From the NCBI GenBank assembly GCA_964374095.1, contig CAYJXJ010000076.1, positions 1 to 20,804 on the forward strand: a DNA stretch of 20,804 nucleotides, in the 5' to 3' direction. The translations under genes and the position numbers were made by a program. Under the pieces are notes generated by a model that saw nothing but the letters and a program-made list of their open reading frames with translations, was not told where the DNA came from and did no database searches. The DNA is from CAYJXJ01 sp964374095 (GTDB lineage Bacteria > Elusimicrobiota > Elusimicrobia > UBA1565 > UBA9628). This document shows, piece after piece, positions 15,539 to 20,804 of this stretch (the stretch's first letter is position 1; each line of letters opens with the position of its first letter).

Positions 15539-16027
15539 TCACTCCTTGTCCTCATCGACTTCGCCGAGGCGGTAAACCTGGACACTCTTTTGCTGATCCT
15601 GAAGGGTGAGGGTTTTTTGATCCATTTTCATGGTGCCGCTGATCCCGTCGACCTTAATATTATTCTTGTCGTAGAGCCGGCCGTTGCGGAAAATGTAGAC
15701 CGTCCCGCACGGGTCGGCCAAAAGGGCGTAATCCTCCTCGGAAGAGCGCATCATGGCCCGGAGATTGAGCAGATGGATATTGACCTCCTTGGGGGCGGGA
15801 GGCTTGGCGGCGGGATCCGTGACGGCGTCAGCCTTGCAGACTCCGACCGCCGCGGACGCGGCCACGATCGGTATGAAAGGATCACGCTGCTTGACGGCCC
15901 GGTAGACCGACTCGATCGCAGGGCCCCCTGTCGACCTTTGGACCGCCGCGGTCGGCACCTGAGCCGCCGCGCCCGCCCACGCCGGGAACAGGATCGCCGC
16001 CAACAATCGCCGCCGTATTCGCCTCAT
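15539..16027 (-). CDS. pilP: PilP-like pilus assembly protein
   Basis: 162 residues. The N-terminus MRRIRRRLLAAILFPAWAGAAAQ looks like a signal peptide or anchor. AVKQRDPFIPI (44-54) matches the short conserved 'RDPF' segment that PilP uses to touch PilN/PilO. The C-terminal part (83-156), with LLADPCGTVYIFRNGRLYDKNNIKVDGI, has a small beta-domain look as in PilP family proteins. It would bridge the inner-membrane PilNO platform and the PilQ N-domains in the periplasm. Unlike classical PilP there is no lipobox cysteine near the signal peptide; the two cysteines are C64 and C107. The ATG overlaps the pilO stop (ATGA), and pilQ starts 13 nt after its stop. Assignment rests on position and these motifs. 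Confidence 0.75.
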   Translation of the reverse strand: MRRIRRRLLAAILFPAWAGAAAQVPTAAVQRSTGGPAIESVYRAVKQRDPFIPIVAASAAVGVCKADAVTDPAAKPPAPKEVNIHLLNLRAMMRSSEEDYALLADPCGTVYIFRNGRLYDKNNIKVDGISGTMKMDQKTLTLQDQQKSVQVYRLGEVDEDKE

Positions 16028-16581
16028 TGCTTGTATTGGTACGATAGGAGCGTAAAATTGACTTCCATGGCCCCGGTGCCCGGGGCCGCGGCGCCGAAAA
16101 CAACGTTCATCGCGTTAAAAATACGCTCCTCCACGGCGAGGCCCGCCAGGAACCTCCCGATATTGTGGCACGTCCCTTTGACCCTCAGGGGGTATTGCAA
16201 TTCCATAAAGAAGGCCTCGGAGCGGACCGGGCCCGGGGTGAACCCCAGGACACTGACATTGGTCCTCTTGGCGATCTTCATGACCGTGACTAGTATGTCG
16301 GGCACGAACTTGTCTTTGGGCAATTGCTGCGCAACGGCGGTCGCCTGATCCGTGAGGGCCTCGAGCTCCGCCTCGAGCTGGGGCCGGCGGGCGCCGGCCC
16401 TCACGGCCTCCTCGATCTTCGCGCTGACGGCCGTGATGGACTCTCGCGCCTTTTGGATCCGCGCGGCCGTCGGCATCCAGAAGGTCTTGACGTAGAAGAA
16501 GCCACCGACCGCGGTGAGGAGCGCGCCTCCGGCCAGGTACTGCTGCTGCTGTTTGGAAAGCTTTCCGAACTTGATGGCCAT
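16024..16581 (-). CDS. pilO: type IV pilus inner-membrane protein PilO
   Basis: 185 residues, a normal length. A short cytoplasmic start (MAIKFGKLSKQQQQ) is followed by one TM helix (about 15-35, YLAGGALLTAVGGFFYVKTF). A coiled-coil-prone stretch (40-88) and a ferredoxin-like periplasmic domain (95-185) come next, with VTVMKIAKRTNVSVLGFTPG, YPLRVKGTCHNIGRFLAGLA and VNFTLLSYQYK. PilO pairs with PilN and PilP to form the alignment complex linking PilM in the cytoplasm to PilQ. The start lies 3 nt after the pilN stop and the end overlaps the pilP start. All features fit the family and the canonical MNOPQ gene order. Confidence 0.93.
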   Translation of the reverse strand: MAIKFGKLSKQQQQYLAGGALLTAVGGFFYVKTFWMPTAARIQKARESITAVSAKIEEAVRAGARRPQLEAELEALTDQATAVAQQLPKDKFVPDILVTVMKIAKRTNVSVLGFTPGPVRSEAFFMELQYPLRVKGTCHNIGRFLAGLAVEERIFNAMNVVFGAAAPGTGAMEVNFTLLSYQYKQ

Positions 16582-16584
16582 GGT

Positions 16585-17133
16585 TCAGGGTTTCGCGGCG
16601 TATTGCCCCTTGAGGGTAAAACCGTAGGTCGGAGGAACAGTCTCGGTTCCAAGCACCGGGCCCATCTCCACGCCGGAGAACCCGGCCGCCGCCAGGCGGG
16701 AAATCCACTCCTTGATCTCCTCGCTGGAGAGCGCCTCGGCCGCCAGCTCGAGGGTGACGCTGGTGGCGGTGCTGTTCGTTCTCAACGTCTTGATGTAGAT
16801 GCCCGACGGAACCGTCTCGATGAAATCCGACATGAAATTGGGGTAGAGCCGGCGGCCCTTGAGAAGGTTGTTGACGACGTTGAGGCGGTTGCGCAGATCG
16901 GCGATTCCCTTCTTGAGATTCTCGACCAGCGCGACTTCCACCTGCAGCTCCGCGAGCCTTCTCTCCTTGACGGCCAAGTCCGCCTCCTCCCGCTGGGCGG
17001 TCTTGAGATGCCAGAAAGAAACCCCGGCCACCCCCAAGAGCACCACGAACACCCCCAAGAAAATTTGGACGTTCTGCTGCTTCTGCGCCGCCTTGACGAG
17101 AATCTCGGATGGTACGAGGTTTACTTTGACCAT
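16585..17133 (-). CDS. pilN: type IV pilus inner-membrane protein PilN
   Basis: 182 residues. The N-terminus MVKVNLVPSEI is the conserved cytoplasmic INLLP-type tail that binds PilM. It is followed by one TM helix (about 22-43, VQIFLGVFVVLLGVAGVSFW), a coiled-coil segment (44-85) and a PilO-like periplasmic domain including LNVVNNLLKGRRLYPNFMSDFIETVPSGIYIKTL. It forms heterodimers with PilO. The ATG lies 13 nt after the pilM stop with a weak purine-rich site. Length, topology and position agree with the family. Confidence 0.94.
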   Translation of the reverse strand: MVKVNLVPSEILVKAAQKQQNVQIFLGVFVVLLGVAGVSFWHLKTAQREEADLAVKERRLAELQVEVALVENLKKGIADLRNRLNVVNNLLKGRRLYPNFMSDFIETVPSGIYIKTLRTNSTATSVTLELAAEALSSEEIKEWISRLAAAGFSGVEMGPVLGTETVPPTYGFTLKGQYAAKP

Positions 17134-17146
17134 TGGTTTCTTTCAG

Positions 17147-18298
17147 TCAGAGCCAGTCCCTATTGCGCCGCAATGCCAATCCCAAGGCGATCGCGAAGGC
17201 GGCCTTGTGCTCGGCCGTCACCCCCGGCGGCGCCTGCGGGAAGATCGCGAAGGGATCCACGATCGAGACCGGAACCTTGAGCTCCGCCGCGAGATGCTTG
17301 TCGAGATTCTTCAGATTGGCGCTCCCGCCGGAGAGCCAAATGCGCCCGATCGAACGCTCGGGACCCTGGGAAAGGAAGAAATCGACGGAGCGATGCACCT
17401 CCGCCACCAGGTCTTTGACCACCGCGCCGACGGCCTGCGAAACGCCGAGCCCCTCCTTGTTTCCAGCGGCCAACGCCTTTTCTTTTTCGGCGGGATCGAC
17501 GATGAGCCCGTGGGCCTTCTTGGCCTCCTCGGCCTTGGGGTAATCGAGCTGGAGGCCCTTCATGATCCCCTTGGTCATGCTGTTGCCGGAGATGAAGATG
17601 TCGCGCACGACCCGGGTGACCCCCTTGTCGATAATGGAGAGGTTCGTCACCATATGGCCGATGTTAAGGCTCAAGAGCGCGCCCTTTTCCTTATAGGGCG
17701 GGCAAGCCTCGATCAGATTCTCCATGCAGAAGGAGTCCACATCGATGATCGTGGGGGTCAAACCCGCGCCTTGGAGCACGTCCAGGCGGGCGTTGATGAG
17801 CTCCTTCTTGGCCGCCACCAACACCGTTTCCATCTTCTTCTGGCCTTCCTCCACGATTTCGTTCAAGATATGGAAGCCCAACTGGACTTCATTGATGTCG
17901 AATGGGATGAACGGCTCGGCCTCGGCGGCGAGCGACCCCGAGAGTTCCGCCTTTGTCAGCCGCGGGAACTTGACATAACGCACGATCACCGAGTTGCCCG
18001 ACACCGCCGTCGCGGCCCCCAGGTCGCTCGGGATGCCCTTGGCGATCATGAAGGCCTTGATGGCGTTGACGACGTGGGTCTTGCGCTCCTCGGCGATGGC
18101 CTCGGGCTTGACCTCCAATTTAAGATAGCCGAACGCCTTGAGCTCGGGCTTGCCGGTCTCCAGGTTGATCCAGGCCGCCTTGACGGCGTAATTGCCGACG
18201 TCCACGCCCAGGACGTCGGCGCGTCCGACCAGCATTGACGCGATCTGCTTGAATCCCGGCAGGGTGGCCAGGCGGTCTTTGATCGCCTCAAGTCCCAC
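17147..18298 (-). CDS. pilM: type IV pilus actin-like ATPase PilM
   Basis: 383 residues. VLGVDVGNYAVKAAWI (29-44) is the phosphate-1 motif of the FtsA/actin superfamily. Later segments FPRLTKAELSGSLAAEAEPFIPFDINEVQL, LSLNIGHMVTNLSIIDKG and RIWLSGGSANLKNLDKHL match PilM's conserved blocks, including the second phosphate loop and the adenosine motif. PilM is cytoplasmic, binds the PilN tail and couples the alignment complex to the motor. The GTG start is preceded by GGGGTGA. The 15 residues before the usual PilM opening (LVGRADVLGVDVG) make a short N-terminal helix. It is the first gene of the long minus-strand operon, with a sigma70-type promoter and a leader terminator upstream. Confidence 0.95.
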   Translation of the reverse strand: MGLEAIKDRLATLPGFKQIASMLVGRADVLGVDVGNYAVKAAWINLETGKPELKAFGYLKLEVKPEAIAEERKTHVVNAIKAFMIAKGIPSDLGAATAVSGNSVIVRYVKFPRLTKAELSGSLAAEAEPFIPFDINEVQLGFHILNEIVEEGQKKMETVLVAAKKELINARLDVLQGAGLTPTIIDVDSFCMENLIEACPPYKEKGALLSLNIGHMVTNLSIIDKGVTRVVRDIFISGNSMTKGIMKGLQLDYPKAEEAKKAHGLIVDPAEKEKALAAGNKEGLGVSQAVGAVVKDLVAEVHRSVDFFLSQGPERSIGRIWLSGGSANLKNLDKHLAAELKVPVSIVDPFAIFPQAPPGVTAEHKAAFAIALGLALRRNRDWL

Positions 18299-18329
18299 GT
18301 TTCACCCCGTCATCCCTCCTCGCGCCGAC

Positions 18330-18384
18330 AAAAAAAACGCCGATCCCCGTCCCAAAAATAACATCTGGACGGGCGGACTCGGCG
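18330..18384 (-). terminator. intrinsic terminator inside the pilM leader (putative attenuator)
   Basis: On the minus strand, CGCCGA pairs with TCGGCG and, within it, CCCGTCC pairs with GGACGGG. There is a 14-nt AT-rich loop and a small internal bulge, and eight consecutive T follow. This is a textbook rho-independent terminator in structure. It lies downstream of the pil promoter and about 30 nt before the pilM GTG, so read-through would be required to express the operon. Confidence 0.7.
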
Positions 18385-18439
18385 TACGATTCTTGAGAAC
18401 GAACGTCCCCGGAAGCGACACCGGCTCCAGGCTCTATGA

Positions 18440-18468
18440 TTAATAACAGGTCAGACGCGATTTGTCAA
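18440..18468 (-). promoter_or_regulatory. sigma70-type promoter of the pilMNOPQ-glycan operon
   Basis: The minus strand has a perfect -35 TTGACA (18468-18463), a 17-bp spacer and -10 TATTAA (18445-18440, 4 of 6). It lies in a locally AT-rich patch of an otherwise GC-rich sequence. The expected transcript would start near 18433, leaving a leader of about 135 nt before pilM. Confidence 0.7.
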
Positions 18469-18482
18469 GACCCTGGTGATTC

Positions 18483-18511
18483 TTGTGATGATCGATGCCG
18501 ATATGTATCAT
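18483..18511 (+). promoter_or_regulatory. sigma70-type promoter of the SLOG-SLATT gene
   Basis: The plus strand has -35 TTGTGA (18483-18488, 4 of 6), a 17-bp spacer and -10 TATCAT (18506-18511, 5 of 6). It faces away from the pil promoter; the two -35 boxes are 14 bp apart. The expected start is near 18518, about 100 nt before the ATG. Confidence 0.55.
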
Positions 18512-18616
18512 GTCCACGGGCCTTCTGCGTTCGGGGAATGACTTGCGGGCGCCGCGGCGGATTTCCCATAAGGCGCGATCCGCTTATTCAGACCCTCAGG
18601 CCGGCAACGTCCAGCG

Positions 18617-20425
18617 ATGAACGAAGATCAAGGACCCCGGCGGCCGCTTGACGCCTCCGAGCCGCATCCGCGCCGCCCCCGGCTCATCCTGAGCCTCGGG
18701 GTCTGCGGTCACCGGCCCGGCGGCCTGGCCTCGGCCGACATGCCGGGTCTGCGCGCCGAGGCTAGGCGCGTCCTGAGCCTGGCCTCCGCGGGGCTGAGGC
18801 AGGCCCGCTCGCCGGATTTCCGCGGCGAGCCGGCGCTGCTTCGCGTCGTCACGTCGCTGGCCGACGGGTCGGACCGCCTCATCGCCGAGGAGGCCCTGGG
18901 GGGCGCCGCCGGCGCGGCTGCGGTCCAACTCCAGTGCCCGCTTCCCTTTTCCAAGGACGAATACGCCAAGGATTTCACTCCGGAGTCCCGAACGCGCTTC
19001 GACGCGCTCCTGGCCGGCTCGGCGGCCCTTGAACTCGACGGGTCGCGCGCCGATGAGCGCTCGACCGTCGAGGGCTACGAGCAGGCCGCGGACGTCCTGC
19101 TCGATCAGTCGGACGTCCTGGTCGCGATCTGGGACGGGCTCGCGGCCCGGGGCCGGGGAGGGACGGCCGAGACCGTCCTGAAGGCCCTGCGCCGAGGCCT
19201 GCCTACGGTCTGGATTCACGCGGGGGCGGAGGCGGCCCATGCCTCGTGCCTGGCGGGGCTCGATGCGGGTCAGGCGCGCTGCGGCGCGCCGATCGAGAGC
19301 CTGAGCGCCCTCATCGCGGCCCAGCTGCGGCCCCCGGCTCCGCTCGCCCAGACCGGCGCCCGGCCGGACCTGCGCGGGGCGTTCTTCGCCGAACGGCGCC
19401 GGCGCTGGAGCTTGGGGTTTCTCTGGCGGTTCTTTCGCGACGGCGTGGCCTCGGGCCGTCCCGGCCTGCCCGCCCTGCGCGTCCCTCCTTTAGAGGAATC
19501 GGCCGGCGAGGAGTGGTCCAAGTCCGCGCCGGCCGTGCGGGCTCCCTTCGCTTGGGCCGACGGCCTGGCGAATTACTACGCGAACCTCTACCGCAGCGCC
19601 TTCCTGGCCAACTACCTGCTCGGCGGCGTCGCCGTCCTTTGCGCCTTGCTTCCCCTGGCGCTCGGCTGGAGCGGCCGGGAGCACCCGCTGCACCGCTTCG
19701 AGCCGGCGTTCGTCGTCGCGGAGTTGGGCGTGATCCTCGCCATTCTCCTCAACGCCACCATCGGCATCCGCGGCCGGTGGCACGAACGCTGGATCGACTA
19801 CCGCCTTTTGGCCGAATACCTGCGTCAGATCCGCTTTCTCGGTCCGCTGGGGAGAAATCCGCTGTTGTCCTCGCCTCCGGCCCGGCAGCGCAGCGACGAC
19901 TTGCGCGGGACCTGGGCCTATTGGTACGCGCGGGCGGTGGCGCGCGAGGCCGGCCTGCCGTCGGGGCGCCTGGACGCCGCGGCCCTGGCCGCGCACGCCG
20001 CGGATCTGCAGGCCTTCGTCGGGGGCCAACTCTCCTACCATGAACGGACCGCGCGCATTCTCGGCGCGGTCAACCGCAGGCTGTGGCGGGCCGGCCTGGC
20101 GCTTTTCGGGGGCACCTTCGCCGCCTGCGCGGCGCACCTGGCGGTTCATTCGCCCTGGCTGACGCTCGTCTCGGCGGTGCTGCCCGCCTTCGGCGCGGCC
20201 TTCGCCGGCATCCGCGGCCAGGGAGAGTTCGAAGTCATCGTCCGCCGCTCCGAGGCCGCCGCCGCGGGCCTGGAGAGGATCGCGCGCGAGCTCCACCACC
20301 CCCGCGCGAAAGCCTCCTCCCGGGCCCAGACCGCGGTCGCCGAAGCCGCCTCCACGCTGATGATCGAGGAGACCCTGAGCTGGAGGTTCGTCTCCGAGTC
20401 GCGGCCCCTTGAGCTCTCGGGCTGA
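18617..20425 (+). CDS. SLOG-like domain fused to a SLATT-type multi-helix membrane domain
   Basis: 602 residues. The N-terminal half (about 22-203) has Rossmann-like SLOG marks: LILSLGVCGHRP (23-33), VVTSLADGSDRLIAEEAL (77-94), LQCPLPFSKDEYAKDF (105-120), QSDVLVAIWDG (164-174) and GRGGTAETV (179-187), the last a likely phosphate-binding loop. After a linker come two TM pairs, about 327-350 with 363-383 and 488-510 with 513-531. Between them lies WIDYRLLAEYLRQIRFLG (392-409), typical of SLATT/DUF4231-like proteins. In published comparative genomics, SLOG domains are predicted to sense or make nucleotide-derived ligands and SLATT domains to form membrane-disrupting pores in conflict systems. 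Here no nucleotidyltransferase or other partner is adjacent. No ribosome binding site is seen before the ATG. Function is inferred. Confidence 0.75.
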   Translation: MNEDQGPRRPLDASEPHPRRPRLILSLGVCGHRPGGLASADMPGLRAEARRVLSLASAGLRQARSPDFRGEPALLRVVTSLADGSDRLIAEEALGGAAGAAAVQLQCPLPFSKDEYAKDFTPESRTRFDALLAGSAALELDGSRADERSTVEGYEQAADVLLDQSDVLVAIWDGLAARGRGGTAETVLKALRRGLPTVWIHAGAEAAHASCLAGLDAGQARCGAPIESLSALIAAQLRPPAPLAQTGARPDLRGAFFAERRRRWSLGFLWRFFRDGVASGRPGLPALRVPPLEESAGEEWSKSAPAVRAPFAWADGLANYYANLYRSAFLANYLLGGVAVLCALLPLALGWSGREHPLHRFEPAFVVAELGVILAILLNATIGIRGRWHERWIDYRLLAEYLRQIRFLGPLGRNPLLSSPPARQRSDDLRGTWAYWYARAVAREAGLPSGRLDAAALAAHAADLQAFVGGQLSYHERTARILGAVNRRLWRAGLALFGGTFAACAAHLAVHSPWLTLVSAVLPAFGAAFAGIRGQGEFEVIVRRSEAAAAGLERIARELHHPRAKASSRAQTAVAEAASTLMIEETLSWRFVSESRPLELSG

Positions 20426-20505
20426 GACGATCGCCTGGGCGGCGGCGATTGCTCCGGCGCTGTCCGGCAGCACCCGCCTCTTGCCCATGACGTTTCCGGC
20501 GTTGT

Positions 20506-20583
20506 CGAAAAAAATAAAAAAGCGCTGGAATTTCCTCAATCCGAACTCGCGCCGGCGCGAGTTCGCTTCTAGGTTTTTCCAGC
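20506..20583 (-). terminator. minus-strand terminator-like hairpin
   Basis: GCTGGAA (20525-20531) pairs with TTCCAGC (20577-20583) around a 24-bp perfect palindrome. On the minus strand the hairpin is followed at once by GC and a T-tract interrupted once (six T, A, seven T). This is terminator architecture for a transcript coming from the right. It could also stop convergent transcription from the SLOG-SLATT gene poorly, since the plus-strand side lacks an adjacent T-run. Confidence 0.5.
20542..20565. repeat. 24-bp perfect palindrome
   Basis: CGAACTCGCGCC followed directly by its exact reverse complement, with no spacer. It forms the tip of the larger hairpin at 20525-20583. The AACTCG/CGAGTT arms recur in the hairpin at 20703-20723. 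Confidence 0.9.
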
Positions 20584-20670
20584 ATAATTTAAGAATCACC
20601 GTAACTTCCCAGGTCCCTCTTGAAGGTTCCGCCGGGGATGAGGCGCCCCGCTCGCAGGCGCGGTGCCAGG

Positions 20671-20699
20671 CCTGCGCTTCCAATTATTGGAGGCGCAGG
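20671..20699. repeat. inner hairpin with 13-bp arms
   Basis: CCTGCGCTTCCAA and TTGGAGGCGCAGG are complementary except for one wobble position, with loop TTA. It is the second of three hairpins in the 150-bp unit. Confidence 0.8.
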
Positions 20700-20702
20700 G
20701 TG

Positions 20703-20723
20703 AACTCGGTCCAGGACCGAGTT
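20703..20723. repeat. inner hairpin with 10-bp perfect arms
   Basis: AACTCGGTCC and GGACCGAGTT flank a single A. It is the third hairpin in the 150-bp unit and shares its AACTCG base with the palindrome at 20542-20565. Confidence 0.85.
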
Positions 20724-20757
20724 GGCAGGCAAGGACCTGGGTAGTTACGAATCAACG

Positions 20758-20780
20758 AAACCGCAGGGGCTTGCGGTTTT
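20758..20780 (+). terminator. terminator-like hairpin with short T-run
   Basis: AAACCGCA (20758-20765) pairs with TGCGGTTT (20772-20779) around a 6-nt loop, ending in TTTT. The T-run is short and mostly inside the stem, so it may be weak. It lies 10 bp after the inverted-repeat unit and could end a plus-strand transcript of that unit. The AAAA/TTTT symmetry would also allow action on the other strand. Confidence 0.4.
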
Positions 20781-20804
20781 GGGCCGGGCCAGCCGAAGGC
20801 GGGG

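Larger units (their letters stand above)
18299..18616. other. intergenic region between divergent pilM and the SLOG-SLATT gene
   Basis: 318 bp without a gene. From left to right it holds the pilM ribosome binding region, a minus-strand intrinsic terminator (18330-18384), about 50 nt of leader and the minus-strand pil promoter (18440-18468). A 14-bp gap, the plus-strand promoter (18483-18511) and about 100 nt of leader for the SLOG-SLATT gene follow. No c-di-GMP riboswitch consensus (GEMM-I) is seen in the pil leader. Confidence 0.7.
20599..20748. mobile_element. 150-bp inverted-repeat-bounded unit, MITE-like or structured RNA
   Basis: Ends CGTAACTTCCCAGGTCC (20600-20616) and, inverted, CGTAACTACCCAGGTCC (20733-20749) match at 16 of 17 positions. 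GAATCA stands immediately outside both ends (20593-20598 and 20749-20754), like a 6-bp target duplication. Three hairpins lie inside: 20642-20667, 20671-20699 (13-bp arms with one G-T pair) and 20703-20723 (10-bp perfect arms, 1-nt loop). The fold is a closed multi-branch structure. No coding capacity is seen. Confidence 0.5.
20426..20804. other. non-coding, hairpin-rich region at the right edge
   Basis: 379 bp with no credible gene. Open frames here are short extensions of frames shadowing the SLOG-SLATT gene. From left to right it has an A-rich tract (20505-20520), a long hairpin around a 24-bp palindrome, a 150-bp unit bounded by inverted repeats with three internal hairpins, and a final hairpin with a T-run. 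The edge may cut into a following gene or element. Confidence 0.7.

Noticed and set aside
18385..18433. c-di-GMP or cGAMP (GEMM-I) riboswitch in the pilM leader
   Set aside because: The conserved GEMM-I core with its GNRA loop and receptor is absent, and the leader before the terminator is only about 50 nt.
19490..20683. Long minus-strand frame of 397 codons over the SLOG-SLATT gene
   Set aside because: It lies almost wholly opposite a gene with clear domains. Its translation is low-complexity Arg/Gly/Ala of the kind produced by antisense frames in GC-rich DNA.
20599..20749. Integron attC site
   Set aside because: The ends read CCGTAAC and GTTACGA, which do not fit the RYYYAAC/GTTRRRY core sites, and no integrase or cassette array is present.
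1..20804. CRISPR arrays, tRNA and rRNA genes
   Set aside because: No regularly spaced direct repeats, tRNA T-loop/anticodon patterns or rRNA-like stretches were found by eye.

Overview
The window is about 20.8 kb of very GC-rich DNA (roughly two thirds G+C by eye) from a Gram-negative-type bacterium. It encodes the inner-membrane and outer-membrane parts of a type IV pilus machine (PilM, PilN, PilO, a PilP-like protein and the secretin PilQ). The taxon cannot be fixed from the sequence. A GC-rich environmental lineage such as Elusimicrobiota, or a deltaproteobacterium-like group, is a guess from gene style only.

Layout: almost everything from 303 to 18298 lies on the minus strand as one tightly packed series read right to left. 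It starts at a good sigma70-type promoter (18440-18468) and a leader that contains an intrinsic terminator before pilM. The series then runs pilM-pilN-pilO-pilP-pilQ (18298 to 13249), two tandem O-antigen-ligase/polymerase-like membrane proteins (13165 to 10518) and two tandem YfhO-like GT-C membrane proteins (10528 to 6753). A UPF0104/flippase-like membrane protein, a Trm112-type methyltransferase, a GT4 glycosyltransferase and the UDP-GlcNAc 2-epimerase WecB follow. After a short palindromic insertion-like sequence (2443-2530) come a second zinc-ribbon methyltransferase and an ArnT/PMT-like glycosyltransferase, then possibly a small one-helix protein. Most junctions are 4-nt ATGA or GTGA overlaps, so translation is probably coupled. 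The layout suggests that pilus assembly and a surface glycan pathway, perhaps pilin glycosylation or an exopolysaccharide, are co-expressed.

On the plus strand, from a divergent promoter only 14 bp from the pil promoter (-35 to -35), lies a single large gene (18617-20425). It fuses an N-terminal SLOG-like nucleotide/ligand-binding domain to a C-terminal multi-helix membrane domain of SLATT type. This architecture is predicted to act in nucleotide-signal-dependent conflict or defence systems. It stands alone here.

The last 380 bases (20426-20804) hold no convincing gene but are packed with palindromes. There is a 24-bp perfect palindrome inside a minus-strand terminator-like hairpin. Next to it is a 150-bp unit bounded by 17-bp inverted repeats and flanked by GAATCA direct repeats, with three internal hairpins and a terminator-like hairpin just beyond. 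This could be a MITE-like element or a structured RNA. With the attenuator-like pil leader and the SLOG-SLATT gene, it is the most interesting part of the window. No rRNA, tRNA or CRISPR array was seen.
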